Shown piece after piece: positions 1 to 7,772 of a stretch of 64,000 nt of DNA. The stretch lies in NCBI RefSeq assembly GCF_002286975.1, contig NZ_NSKB01000006.1, positions 62,001-126,000 of the forward strand, in the 5' to 3' direction. The notes beneath the pieces were generated by a model, which saw only the letters and a program-made list of their open reading frames with translations, was not told where the DNA came from and searched no databases. This DNA comes from Halomonas salipaludis (GTDB lineage Bacteria; Pseudomonadota; Gammaproteobacteria; Pseudomonadales; Halomonadaceae). The translations under genes and the position numbers were made by a program. The stretch's first letter is position 1. Each line of letters opens with the position of its first letter.

Positions 1-429
1 ATCTGCCCGGCTGGCGAATCCCTCACCTACCGGGGGCAACGGGAAGCCGAGAATGGCAAGGTTCGGGCACATTTCGAAGGCAGGCTGCTGCAATGCCGGC
101 ACTGCCCGAAGAAACATCAATGCATGCATAATCCAGCCTCAGCAGATCACCGCAACGGCGCTGGTCGGCAAGTATCCTTTACGATGAAGCGCGACGGACA
201 ACCGAGCTACACTGACTGGATGAAGCACCGAGTGGATAGCCAGCAGGGTAAGGAAATATATAGCCATCGAATGTCAGTGGTGGAGCCGGTATTCGGCAAC
301 ATCGGTACCACGAAACGCTTGAACCGATTCGGTCTTCGTGGAAAGAAAAAGGTGCAAGGGCAATGGCAGCTATACTGCGTGATACACAACATTGAGAAGC
401 TCGCCAATTACGGTCGATTAGGCACGTGA
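1..429 (+). CDS. IS1182-family transposase, C-terminal fragment
   Basis: The reading frame is open from base 1 (frame 1) to the TGA at 427-429; the first in-frame ATG (124) is internal, so the start lies outside the window. The fragment has a Cys-rich stretch (CRHCPKKHQC, residues about 32-41 of the visible part) and a C-terminal DDE-transposase tail (VEPVFGNIGTTKRLNRFGLRG, shortened here to its key pattern VEPVFG...RFGLRG) followed by a Trp/Tyr-rich helix. Both are characteristic of IS1182-type DDE transposases. Function: cut-and-paste movement of the element. Whether the full gene is intact cannot be judged. Confidence 0.75.
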   Translation: MCPAGESLTYRGQREAENGKVRAHFEGRLLQCRHCPKKHQCMHNPASADHRNGAGRQVSFTMKRDGQPSYTDWMKHRVDSQQGKEIYSHRMSVVEPVFGNIGTTKRLNRFGLRGKKKVQGQWQLYCVIHNIEKLANYGRLGT

Positions 430-614
430 AACAAGGGCTAGAAGGCCTGAAAGAGACCGCTAAATGCCGGTGATGAGTGCCTTTGACATCATCAAGAAGC
501 TGAAATGGCCCTTAGGCTCTCCTTGGCCAAGGAAATTGTCCATTTGGTGAGCGTTACACAAAATCAGAAAGCGGGCGTAGGGAAGGGCTCAGAATCGGGT
601 TTTTCTACAGCCTC
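1..614 (+). mobile_element. IS1182-like insertion sequence, right-hand part
   Basis: The right part of an IS1182-family element enters the window from the left. It contains the C-terminal transposase coding region (to base 429), then about 180 bases of non-coding DNA. It ends near a GGGTTTTTCTACAGCC stretch (about 597-612), which resembles the terminal repeat typical of this family. The next bases (615-621, GTTAGGG) look like an attC core, so the element appears to abut or sit inside a cassette boundary. The other end is outside the window, so the exact limits and any target duplication cannot be checked. Confidence 0.6.
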
Positions 615-621
615 GTTAGGG
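615..621 (+). repeat. Residual attC core (R' site) before the first cassette
   Basis: GTTAGGG matches the GTTRRRY integrase core and lies 8 bases before the start codon of the first cassette gene, the same position as in the other cassettes. The left arm of this attC is absent because IS1182-like DNA occupies it. Confidence 0.4.
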
Positions 622-629
622 GGTACAGG

Positions 630-1253
630 ATGAATCCAACGAGTTTTATTTGTGAGCGCTCAGCAGAATATATATTGGTTCCTCAGGTAATAGAGGCACT
701 TAGAGATAATTTCCGATATGTAGTTCCTATATACCCATGGATTTCGAGAGAAGGGAGTAATATATCTAAGCTGGTCAATGGATCCTGTTCTTTCAAAGTG
801 CTTGGACTGTATCCACGGCGCCCCAAGTTATTGCCGAACGATGACAGAACAATAGTGAAATTCAGCGAACAAATTATCTATGGCGCAAAAGCTAGTCAGA
901 AATTGGGAATCCCTATTATTGCTGGTTGTCCATTGGCAAAAAGTTTTTGGGAATTAAGTGAATGTGAAGACTTTCTTTGGGCAGATTTGGCTGAGTTCAA
1001 TGCTAATGATATTGATTATTGTGCAGTGATTAATGCTCAGGGCGTAATAGAAGAGGAACCTGAAGGTTACTTCTTTAAAGATATTGACAGGGTTTCTGAA
1101 ATTATTGATCGTTCCGATAAGCACTTTGATATAAGTACATTTATTGATGCAATTAAAGAGATCAAGATGATCAGCAGGGGTGTAGGGCACTATATCCCAA
1201 TGTATTTTATGGGGGGGTATAAGCCTGTATACTTTCTGCTAGCAAACCCCTAA
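630..1253 (+). CDS. Hypothetical cassette protein, 207 aa
   Basis: The family is not recognised. The ATG at 630 follows GGGGGTACAGG, a usable ribosome site, and a residual attC core at 615-621. The protein is soluble, with no signal peptide or clear membrane segment, and alternates hydrophobic strands and acidic helices. Gly/Pro patches (KLGIPIIAGCPLAKSF, residues about 90-105; GGYKPVYFLL near the C terminus) suggest a compact alpha/beta fold. The coding DNA is much more AT-rich than the core genome, and the TAA stop overlaps the first core of the next attC, as in a typical integron cassette. No function can be assigned. Confidence 0.6.
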   Translation: MNPTSFICERSAEYILVPQVIEALRDNFRYVVPIYPWISREGSNISKLVNGSCSFKVLGLYPRRPKLLPNDDRTIVKFSEQIIYGAKASQKLGIPIIAGCPLAKSFWELSECEDFLWADLAEFNANDIDYCAVINAQGVIEEEPEGYFFKDIDRVSEIIDRSDKHFDISTFIDAIKEIKMISRGVGHYIPMYFMGGYKPVYFLLANP

Positions 1254-1348
1254 CAAGTCAAAGCACGCGGACTCGGCAAAACTGTCACCTTTTTCGATTG
1301 CGCAAAAAAACCGCCAATTTCACAAATCCGGTATTTGTGGCGTTAGCC
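1248..1348 (+). repeat. attC site 1
   Basis: The left core CCCTAAC (1248-1254) contains the stop codon of the preceding gene; the right core GTTAGCC is at 1342-1348. The arms pair imperfectly (TAACAAGTCAAA against TTTGTGGCGTTA). At 101 bp it is within the usual attC range. Confidence 0.55.
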
Positions 1349-1381
1349 GCACAAGAGTTCATCTTCAAGGAAGTAGTAAAA

Positions 1382-2287
1382 ATGAAGTTTAAAAATCAGG
1401 CATACGAAGACCTCGTTAAAGATTTAATTAATGATGCCTTTTACATCGACTCAAGATCAAACAGAGGTAAGATCTCAACAATTCGACAATATGCAGAAGT
1501 TGTCATACGGAAATTAATAAATTCAAACCGAACAGATAAGGTCACCCTTGGTGAGTTTGATAGCATTATAAAGCTAAAAGAAGTTAGCTTGAATGACAAG
1601 AAACTAATAAACTCAGTTCGTAAGCTACAAAAGTTCGGAAACAAATGTACTCACACACAAAACACAAACCCTATTTCCGATGATGATGTAGATTCAGCAA
1701 TTAATGCATTGTTTAATCTCTATGCTGGTCTATTTGTTTTGCATTTTAAGAAATATGAATTTGGTTCCAGTAATGAAATTGTTAGTGCATTCTCTATTCT
1801 GCCTCCCATTATTAGATATATTGTTCTTGAAAATTTATACGAGAATGATAAAGCCAACTTGTTAGTGATTGATAAGCTATGTCTTGTACTACTCAAAGCA
1901 TTTGACAAAGAAAATGCTTTAGCGTGGATAAAGGAAAGAGAAGAAGAGTTATCTAACACACTACCATATACATCAGAAGCAATTGCTGACATAGAAACTG
2001 CTCACGGGAAACTGTGTGCGGAGGCTATCGTAGCTAATGCACCTGAGAACATGTATATTTCTTGCCTTGATCGTTTAGAGGAAGTGGCGCAAATCCTCGA
2101 GCAACAAGGGTTGCTTTACAATAACTTCGAGCAGGCAAAACAGCTCTATTTGGAAAAGGGAATTCTAGATAACGATAAACCAGAAAACAGACATTTCAAT
2201 GACATAATGGAATTTGTGTATCTTGGACGAAAAATAGAAGAGAATGAAAAGCTCAAGGACCAGCACCTTTATAATGTCACAGTCTAA
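1382..2287 (+). CDS. HEPN/DUF4145-like cassette protein, 301 aa
   Basis: I place the start at the ATG at 1382, preceded by an AAGGAAG ribosome site; an upstream in-frame extension would run into the attC site and was rejected. The N-terminal 95 residues are helical and end in a RKLQKFGNKCTH motif (R80 to H91). This resembles the 'lr..GN..aH' signature of DUF4145/HEPN-type helical bundles, which occur in RNA-targeting toxins and defence proteins. The remaining 200 residues are helix-rich and acidic, with a tetratricopeptide-like feel but no clear repeats. It lies between attC sites 1 and 2 and has AT-rich codon use. HEPN-like is a motif-level inference; catalytic residues are not certain. Confidence 0.55.
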   Translation: MKFKNQAYEDLVKDLINDAFYIDSRSNRGKISTIRQYAEVVIRKLINSNRTDKVTLGEFDSIIKLKEVSLNDKKLINSVRKLQKFGNKCTHTQNTNPISDDDVDSAINALFNLYAGLFVLHFKKYEFGSSNEIVSAFSILPPIIRYIVLENLYENDKANLLVIDKLCLVLLKAFDKENALAWIKEREEELSNTLPYTSEAIADIETAHGKLCAEAIVANAPENMYISCLDRLEEVAQILEQQGLLYNNFEQAKQLYLEKGILDNDKPENRHFNDIMEFVYLGRKIEENEKLKDQHLYNVTV

Positions 2288-2298
2288 TTCAGCAGTGC

Positions 2299-2353
2299 GG
2301 CTAACAAGAAAATCCAGGTGACGCCTACGGCGCACCTGATTTAGGCGTTATGT
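2299..2353 (+). repeat. attC site 2
   Basis: This is a short, well-formed attC. The cores are GGCTAAC (2299-2305) and GTTATGT (2347-2353). The hairpin arm AATCCAGGTG pairs with CACCTGATT, leaving one unpaired C, which matches the extrahelical base by which integrases choose the bottom strand. Confidence 0.8.
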
Positions 2354-2423
2354 AGCGTGATGTCAATTCTTTTCATGTATATTATCTTCATGAAAATATT
2401 TGTATTTAGGGTTGAAGCTCGGA

Positions 2424-3104
2424 ATGAATAAGAGAATAGAGATCCAGTATCAAAGAAATTTTGACACACTGCTTTTTGATAGTGTTGAAATGTTATTTCG
2501 TAGCTTGGATCGAGAAACGAATTTTGATTTTGGGCAAACTCTCGCTCGAAGCTCAATGATTAATTCCATACTTATGCTGGAGCTGGTTGCAAATATTTGT
2601 ATAGAAACGCTGGATCTTGAGAGATCCGTTTTTAATGAAATTGACAAATTGTCTGTTTTAGGTAAGTTTGATTACTTTCTGAGAATTTCTTTCAGGAATA
2701 AAAAGATAGATAGAGGGAGCAAGGAAGTTGAAGGTATTAATGAGTTAAAAAGACTCCGTGATGGCTATGTTCATATGAAGCCTCATAAAATTGAGATGGA
2801 AATTATAGGTGATAGCGGGTCAGGGGAGTTCGAGACCACTAATCTTCTGGGTATTCCTAAAAATCCTCAGGGGTGGGATCAAACCTCTGCGATTTCCGTA
2901 ATGTCTGCTGCACATGGTTTTTTAAAGTATTTCTTCAAAGAAAAGTGTAAATATAGTGCTGCTAAAGTAAGTTCCTTGCTTTTTTCTGAAGCGAAAATAC
3001 CAGGTAGTGAGGGTGCAGGAATACCGGTCCTTTATAAAACAACACGGACCGAGTTAATGAATCTTGGTATAGATATTTCATACGTAAAAGTGATGTGGGT
3101 GTAG
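2424..3104 (+). CDS. Hypothetical cassette protein with a HEPN-like RX4H motif, 226 aa
   Basis: I prefer the ATG at 2424 over the in-frame TTG at 2400. The protein is mostly helical. Residues about 105-120 contain ELKRLRDGYVHMKPHK, in which R112 and H117 form an RX4H pair, the catalytic or structural signature of HEPN RNase-like domains. Helix-breaking Gly/Ser segments follow, then a C-terminal alpha/beta stretch. There is no signal peptide. The gene sits between attC sites 2 and 3. The family is not otherwise recognised; an RNA-binding or toxin-like role is only a suggestion from the motif. Confidence 0.5.
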   Translation: MNKRIEIQYQRNFDTLLFDSVEMLFRSLDRETNFDFGQTLARSSMINSILMLELVANICIETLDLERSVFNEIDKLSVLGKFDYFLRISFRNKKIDRGSKEVEGINELKRLRDGYVHMKPHKIEMEIIGDSGSGEFETTNLLGIPKNPQGWDQTSAISVMSAAHGFLKYFFKEKCKYSAAKVSSLLFSEAKIPGSEGAGIPVLYKTTRTELMNLGIDISYVKVMWV

Positions 3105-3135
3105 AGATTCTGAATTTTATACATAAGGTAAGTCC

Positions 3136-3219
3136 ACATAACCAGTGCAGTTACGGTGACGCCCTTTGCATTGCGCCTTCGGCTATATTCCAAGGGCGCG
3201 CATGCTGCAAGCGCTATGC
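3136..3219 (+). repeat. attC site 3
   Basis: The cores are ACATAAC (3136-3142) and a degenerate GCTATGC (3213-3219). The inner arms CGCCCTT and AAGGGCG pair, and the outer arms CAGTGCAG and CTGCAAGCGC pair imperfectly. Length 84 bp. Confidence 0.6.
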
Positions 3220-3243
3220 AGTGTCGGCGGTAAGGAAATCAAC

Positions 3244-3561
3244 ATGAAGTTTATTTTTTTTGCGTTTTTACTGTTAGCCTCTTTGAAATCAATTGCCGCC
3301 GACTCTAGCGAAAAGCAAGAATATTGTGACAATATTGCAACCTTTGCAGCACAAACGGCTGAAGCCAGATTAAGTGGAGAATCATTTTCCTCGGTTATCC
3401 GAAGAATTGATGAACTTGAGTCTAGTTCAGGAGTAAAGGCTCTGTTTAAGGGTATTGCTTCCGATGTATACACCGAGGAATTTTCTCCTGAGGAAGCTTA
3501 TTCCGACTTGATCTGGTCATGTCTGAACTCGCTCAAGGATATTAAAAGAGGCGATAGCTAA
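3244..3561 (+). CDS. Small exported cassette protein, 105 aa
   Basis: The ATG at 3244 follows AAGGAAATCAAC, a good ribosome site. An in-frame extension upstream would cross attC site 3 and is rejected. Residues 1-19 form a clear Sec signal peptide (Lys, then a Phe/Leu-rich core, then SIAA-D), so the mature protein should be periplasmic and about 86 residues long. It is acidic and helical with two cysteines (C28 region and near the C terminus, SCLNSL) that could form a disulfide. Secreted small proteins of unknown function are common in integron cassettes. The family is not recognised. Confidence 0.6.
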   Translation: MKFIFFAFLLLASLKSIAADSSEKQEYCDNIATFAAQTAEARLSGESFSSVIRRIDELESSSGVKALFKGIASDVYTEEFSPEEAYSDLIWSCLNSLKDIKRGDS

Positions 3562-3597
3562 GCTGCTCAATTTTTGATAATCTCTGAGTATGGGTTC

Positions 3598-3679
3598 GAA
3601 TAACAAGCCAAGGCAGTGAGACATATTTTTTCGCTGCGCTCGAATACAAAAAGTGTGCCTCTGCTTAGGGGCGTTATGA
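3598..3679 (+). repeat. attC site 4
   Basis: The cores are GAATAAC (3598-3604) and GTTATGA (3673-3679). Arms AAGCCAAGGCAG and CTGCTTAGGGGC pair imperfectly. Length 82 bp. It closely resembles attC site 8 at 10037-10118, which suggests that both belong to one host-specific attC family. Confidence 0.7.
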
Positions 3680-3695
3680 ATAAAAGGGGGGGGGC

Positions 3696-4387
3696 GTGAG
3701 AAAAGCGAAAGTTAGCACTTTTGTTGATTTTATAAAAGAAACAGATTTTTTGACATTGTATGCCATCCTGTAGTCTTTCGAGGGCAGACAGTTGAAGGCG
3801 GATTGTTACCAAGTATCGCTAGAAAAAATCCCAATGTAGATACAACCGAGCTAGAGAAGCAGGTAATAAACCAACTAAAGTTACAAAGTGCCTCGATGTT
3901 ATCTAGTATAGGTGAAACGGACTTAGATCTCTTGGTGGCAGCCCAACATTATGGTTTGAAAACGCGTTTACTCGATTGGACTACAAATCCCTTGATGGCA
4001 TTGTGGTTCGCCTGCTCTGATCATCAAAAAGGTGACGCATATGTGTATGGGTTGGAGGCAGATTCTCTTTTAGAAGAAGATGTATACGGACGTGATCCAT
4101 TTACGCCTCTGAAAACCAGAATAATCCAGCCAAGGCTAAATAATCCGCGCATTATTGCGCAGCAGGGATGGTTTACCTTGCATCGGTATGCGAAGAAAAA
4201 TAGCAAGTTTGTTCCATTAGAACAAAACACGGAAACAAAGAAGCATCTGAACGAATTTAGAATTCCTGCAGGCAGCAGGGGCGCAATGCTTGGAGCATTG
4301 GAGCGCCACGGGATTAGCTCTAAAACTGTTTTCCCCGATTTGGTGGGGTTGTGTAATCACTTAAATTGGAAGCATGAGCTATCATAA
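3696..4387 (+). CDS. FRG-domain cassette protein, split by a -1 frameshift
   Basis: The main open frame from 3803 (a TTG) contains QHYGLKTRLLDWTTNPLMAL, the hallmark of the FRG domain. The family's expected N-terminal FRGQ motif is also encoded in this frame (3776-3787), but no start codon precedes it. A GTG at 3696, just after attC site 4, opens another frame reading VSTFVDFIKETDF, which is the usual lead-in to FRGQ. The two frames join at a run of six T (3746-3751) if one T is added, or if ribosomes slip by -1 on T-TTT-TTG. The joined product would be 230 aa. FRG domains occur in phage-defence and stress proteins of poorly known biochemistry. The split may be a sequencing error, a real mutation or programmed slippage. 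Confidence 0.7.
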
Positions 4388-4441
4388 CAATCGGCATCAC
4401 TCGGACACCGCTACGCGTCGCCGATGTGCGGGACGTTAGCA
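4382..4441 (+). repeat. attC site 5
   Basis: The cores are TCATAAC (4382-4388, containing the FRG gene stop codon) and GTTAGCA (4435-4441). Inner arms pair around CGGACACCGCTACG. Length 60 bp. Confidence 0.65.
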
Positions 4442-4445
4442 CCTT

Positions 4446-4802
4446 ATGATGGAAGAACACGTACCATACGAACAAAGAGCTCGACGATCTCCAGATTTCA
4501 TCGTGGAGTATGAAATTGACTTGGCTGACGAAATTGGAAATGCGAAGCCTGTGCAAGGCATGAGAGTAGACTTTCTTTACGACGGCGATGATCCTCAGAC
4601 CGATGGGGTTCACATGATTTGGCCAGAAATACTCGATCAGAATGGCTTGGTAATTAGAGATACCACTCCTGGAAATATCCCCAAACGGGGTTATGCGAAT
4701 ATGTGGGTCGTTGATGAAGATTGCCGGAAGTACCACCATAATAGAATCAAGATTGGTACCAAAGGTACGTGGTGGCGCGGTGGCCCTATCCGTCAACGTA
4801 GT
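4446..4802 (+). pseudogene. Cassette gene of unknown function, 3' end cut off by an IS3 element
   Basis: The ATG at 4446 (or 4449) lies just after the attC site 5 core. The frame is open for about 119 residues before the IS3-family element starts at about 4803, then runs on for a few IS-encoded residues to a stop at 4856. The product is acidic and probably beta-rich (MRVDFLYDGDDPQTDGVHMI, then NMWVVDEDCRKYHHNRIKIG). It has no signal peptide and no family I recognise. No matching 3' part or attC is visible to the right of the element, so the native C terminus was probably deleted. Confidence 0.5.
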
Positions 4803-4824
4803 TGTCACCTAACCCAGATTAGAG

Positions 4825-5334
4825 GTGATCAACGTGCATTACTCCCCGGAGCGTAAGGAAGCCATCCTCAAGAAAATGGCACCGCCCATGAGCCTGACCA
4901 TCCCGGAATTGGCCGAACAGGAAAGCATCACACCGACAACCCTCTACAATTGGCGGAAACAGGCCAGAGCAAGAGGACAGGTTTTGCCATCACGTTCCAC
5001 CAAGCCCGATCAATGGACCAGCCAGGAGAAGTTCCAGATCGTCCTGGAAGCAGCGCCGATGAACGAGGCCGAACTCAGCGCCTATTGCCGCGAGCGCGGG
5101 CTCTACCCCGAGCAGGTGGAGGCCTGGCGGGATGCCTGTATGAACGCCAACGATGATGCAGCAGCGCAAGCCAAGCATCTTCGCCAGGCGCGCAAGGCGG
5201 AGCAGAAGCGGCTCCGCAAGCTAGAGCGCGAGTTGCACCGCAAGGACAAGGCCTTGGCCGAGACGGCGGCACTGCTGACTCTGTCAAAAAAGGCAGAGGC
5301 GATCTGGGGCACGACCAACGACGAGGACGACTGA
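4825..5334 (+). CDS. IS3-family transposase OrfA
   Basis: OrfA supplies the helix-turn-helix that binds the element ends. The N terminus (TIPELAEQESITPTTLYNWR, residues about 24-43) is a typical transposase_8-type helix-turn-helix. The C-terminal third is a charged coiled coil with a leucine heptad. A GTG at 4834, preceded by GAGGTG, may be the true start instead of the GTG at 4825. Near its end the gene carries A-AAA-AAG (5286-5292), the classic -1 slippage heptamer that makes the OrfAB fusion in IS3 elements; the shifted frame joins directly to the orfB frame. Confidence 0.8.
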   Translation: MINVHYSPERKEAILKKMAPPMSLTIPELAEQESITPTTLYNWRKQARARGQVLPSRSTKPDQWTSQEKFQIVLEAAPMNEAELSAYCRERGLYPEQVEAWRDACMNANDDAAAQAKHLRQARKAEQKRLRKLERELHRKDKALAETAALLTLSKKAEAIWGTTNDEDD

Positions 5335-5360
5335 CCAGCCTCCCGGATCGCCAGCGCATC

Positions 5361-6320
5361 GTGACTCTGGTGCAAGATGCCCAGCGTGACGGAGCTCGGC
5401 TGGCCAAGGCCTGTCAGGTGATGGGCATCAACGTGAGGACCTATTATCGCTGGGTCGCAGAGGGCGAAGTGACGGCTGACCGCCGTCCCGATGCCGACCG
5501 CCCGGAGCCAGCCAACAAGCTGTCTCACGAAGAGCGAGAGGCGATCTTGGCGCTGTGCAACGCGCCGGAGTACCGAAGCCGCCCTCTGGCCTTCATCGTA
5601 GCCGATCAGGCGGACAAAGGCCGCTACCTGGCGTCTGAGTCGACGATGTATCGAGTTCTTGAGGAATACGGCCAGCAACATCATCGAGGCCGCCAGCAGG
5701 CCCCGCAGCGCAAGCGCCCGCCGACCACGCACCAGGCCACCGCGCCTAACCATCTGTGGTGCTGGGACATTTCGTGGCTGCCTGGCCCTGCGCGCGGCAC
5801 CTGGTGGTACCTGTACTTAATCATGGACGTCTTCAGCCGCAAAATCGTCGGGCACGAGGTTTATGAAAGCGAGACCGGCGAGCTGGCCGCCTAGCTGATC
5901 CAGAAAGCCTGCTGGCGAGAGCACCTGACAGGCCGCCACAAGCCATTGATTCTGCACTCAGATAACGGCAGTCCGATGAAAGCGGCGACCTTCCTGGAGA
6001 AGCTGTACGACTTGGGTATCACCCCGTCGTACAGTCGGCCGCGAGTCAGCAATGACAATGCTTTTGCCGAGTCGGCCTTCAAGACGCTGAAGTACCGGCC
6101 GGGTTTCCCCGTCGACGGCTTCGCAACCTTGGTTGAAGCGCAGGAATGGGTCCAGCTATTCATCCAGTGGTACAACCATGAGCACCGGCACAGCGCCCTT
6201 CGTTACGTCACCCCAAGCCAGCGTCACAGCGGTGAGGCAGAGACCATTCTGGCGCAGCGCCGGAACGTGTTTGAGGCTGCGAAACAGCGCCACCCGGAGC
6301 GCTGGCCAGGTGACATCTAG
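5361..6320 (+). pseudogene. IS3-family transposase OrfB, interrupted by an amber codon
   Basis: This is an rve-type integrase domain. The first Asp is in CWDISWLPGPARGTWW, the second in HSDNGSPMKAATF, and the Glu in NAFAESAFKTLKYR, giving the DDE triad. The frame starts at a GTG (5361) and is interrupted by TAG at 5892-5894 after ...SETGELAA. It then continues in the same frame as LIQKACWREHL... to 6320. A GAG-to-TAG change is the simplest explanation. The stop falls between the first and second catalytic Asp, so the truncated product cannot be active. Confidence 0.8.
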
Positions 6321-6411
6321 AAACTCAACCTGCCGGATGTGGTGCACCTAAACCCTGAGCGGGACACGGCGCCACAGGCCGCAGGATTTTAAAGAGACGA
6401 AGTCATTTCAT

Positions 6412-6887
6412 ATGCCAACTATGTTGACAGTCTCCGATGGGCGAAAGTATAAAATAGCTGATTTTAGCCTTCTTAATCGACTGGTTTTTAATGTCGCTTT
6501 AATGTGCTCCAGAAATAATGCTTACAGCCTATATGAAAAAAGTGCAGCCCTTTCAATGTGTGAAAAGTTGTTTGGCATTGTGCTGCCTGATGTAATTAAA
6601 TCCCTTTATCAAAGCGAAAGACTCGTACAAATTAATATTATTCCTCGAGTGTATAGCGACTTTACTGAAAAAAAACAATATCTCCCTCAGAGCCGTTGTT
6701 CGATTTGCTATTAGAGGATATCGAATATACTTCAGAGGTCGATGGTGAAGTGGAGTTTAAGAAAGGGATATACGCAAATCGTACATTTAAGTTCAGAATG
6801 TGCGGCATAGATATTATTATTCCGGCAGAGCTTATCATCAAGAATAATAATTTAGCCTTACAGGATGTTGGCGATTGGCGTATTTGA
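6412..6887 (+). CDS. Hypothetical cassette protein, split by a -1 frameshift at an A8 run
   Basis: Two overlapping frames look like one gene. The first runs from the ATG at 6412 to 6714 and the second is open until the TGA at 6885-6887. Adding one A to the eight-A run at 6668-6675, or a -1 slip on A-AAA-AAA, joins DFTEKK to TISPSEPLFDLLLEDIEY and gives a product of about 158 aa with consistent codon use and AT-rich composition. The protein is soluble with no signal peptide, and its C-terminal half is beta-rich. Family not recognised. It is preceded by AAAGAGACGAAG and followed by attC site 6. Confidence 0.5.
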
Positions 6888-6893
6888 ACTTAC

Positions 6894-6971
6894 TTATAAC
6901 AATCATATTAAATTCGCTCCCTATCGGTCGCCGGACGCTCGTCCCTCGCGCCGTTTATGTGGGCGTTAACT
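6894..6971 (+). repeat. attC site 6
   Basis: The cores are TTATAAC (6894-6900) and GTTAACT (6965-6971). Outer arms pair imperfectly (TAACAATCATATTAAA against GTTTATGTGGGCGTTA). Length 78 bp. Confidence 0.6.
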
Positions 6972-6989
6972 CTAAAAAAGGAGGAGCTT

Positions 6990-7772
6990 TTGAGTAAGAT
7001 CAATGTATTCGTGGACGGGTCTTGGCTTTTCAAAGTTTGCAAGGCCGGCTCAGCTCTGGCCAAGGGGACCGCGAGCCCAACCTACCCTTTCCCATTCGAT
7101 TTTTCGGGGTTTGTCTCGGCTTTAGTTGATCATGTGAAAGCTGAGACTGGAAACGATCAAGTGTCCTCGGGGAAGCTGGTGCTGTGTACATCCATTTTTG
7201 ATCTGCCGGATGACTTTAACGATTGGCCTACAAAAATTCCTGAGGTGCTTCCAGATAAAGTTGAGTTAACAAAACGAGTTGTTCACGCCAAGGAAACCTT
7301 CTCTCAAAAAGCAAAAGACGCTGGCTTTTCTGATGAGGCGGAATTCCATGTAAAAATGAAACCTTGGATTATGTCCGCACTCGATAATGACTCTTACCAA
7401 GAGAAGCAAGTGGATACAACATTGGTCGCCTTACTTGTTAAGTCAGCATTCGATAGTCCCGACGACTATCACGCCGTTGTAAGTGGTGATGCCGATATGC
7501 TGCCAGCCTTGAGGGTTGCTTATCCCGACTACACGAAAAACGTCTTGGTGGTTACCACTCACCCGGATGAGCTGGACTCTGATCACAAGCACTCTTCATA
7601 TTCTTACCTTGACTACAAGTGCGACATTGATCCGTTTTACTTCCAGCTAAACCTAGAGAGGGTTATGGAGGGCAACCATAAATATCGTTGCCACGAGTGT
7701 GGCAAGTTGTTTACCACTATCAACCAAATTCCGGGCAGTAGCTTACCTCGTTGCCGCGCGCACAGGAGTTAA
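6990..7772 (+). CDS. NYN-domain nuclease-like cassette protein with a C-terminal zinc ribbon
   Basis: I choose the TTG at 6990 because AAGGAGG sits just upstream; the longer frame would start inside attC site 6. The product is 260 aa. It shows the NYN/PIN-like acidic set: D9 in NVFVDGSWLF, D142 in EKQVDTTLVALL, and D167/D169 in VVSGDADMLPAL. These residues bind metal in LabA/NYN-type RNases. Residues about 227-258 hold CHECGKLF and PRCRAH, probably a zinc ribbon for nucleic-acid binding. The TAA stop overlaps the core of attC site 7. RNA cleavage is the likely activity from the family; substrate and role are unknown. Confidence 0.75.
   Translation: MSKINVFVDGSWLFKVCKAGSALAKGTASPTYPFPFDFSGFVSALVDHVKAETGNDQVSSGKLVLCTSIFDLPDDFNDWPTKIPEVLPDKVELTKRVVHAKETFSQKAKDAGFSDEAEFHVKMKPWIMSALDNDSYQEKQVDTTLVALLVKSAFDSPDDYHAVVSGDADMLPALRVAYPDYTKNVLVVTTHPDELDSDHKHSSYSYLDYKCDIDPFYFQLNLERVMEGNHKYRCHECGKLFTTINQIPGSSLPRCRAHRS

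Larger units (their letters stand above)
4803..6366 (+). mobile_element. IS3-family insertion sequence with a broken orfB
   Basis: The element is about 1.56 kb. The left end starts TGTCACCTAACCCAG and the right end, read inward, starts TGTCCCGCTCAGGG; both also carry TTAG-(A)-GGTG further in. It has the two-ORF layout of IS3 elements with an A-AAA-AAG slippage site between them (5286-5292). I see no convincing target duplication. The orfB part contains an in-frame TAG, so the copy is probably inactive unless the stop is suppressed. Confidence 0.75.
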
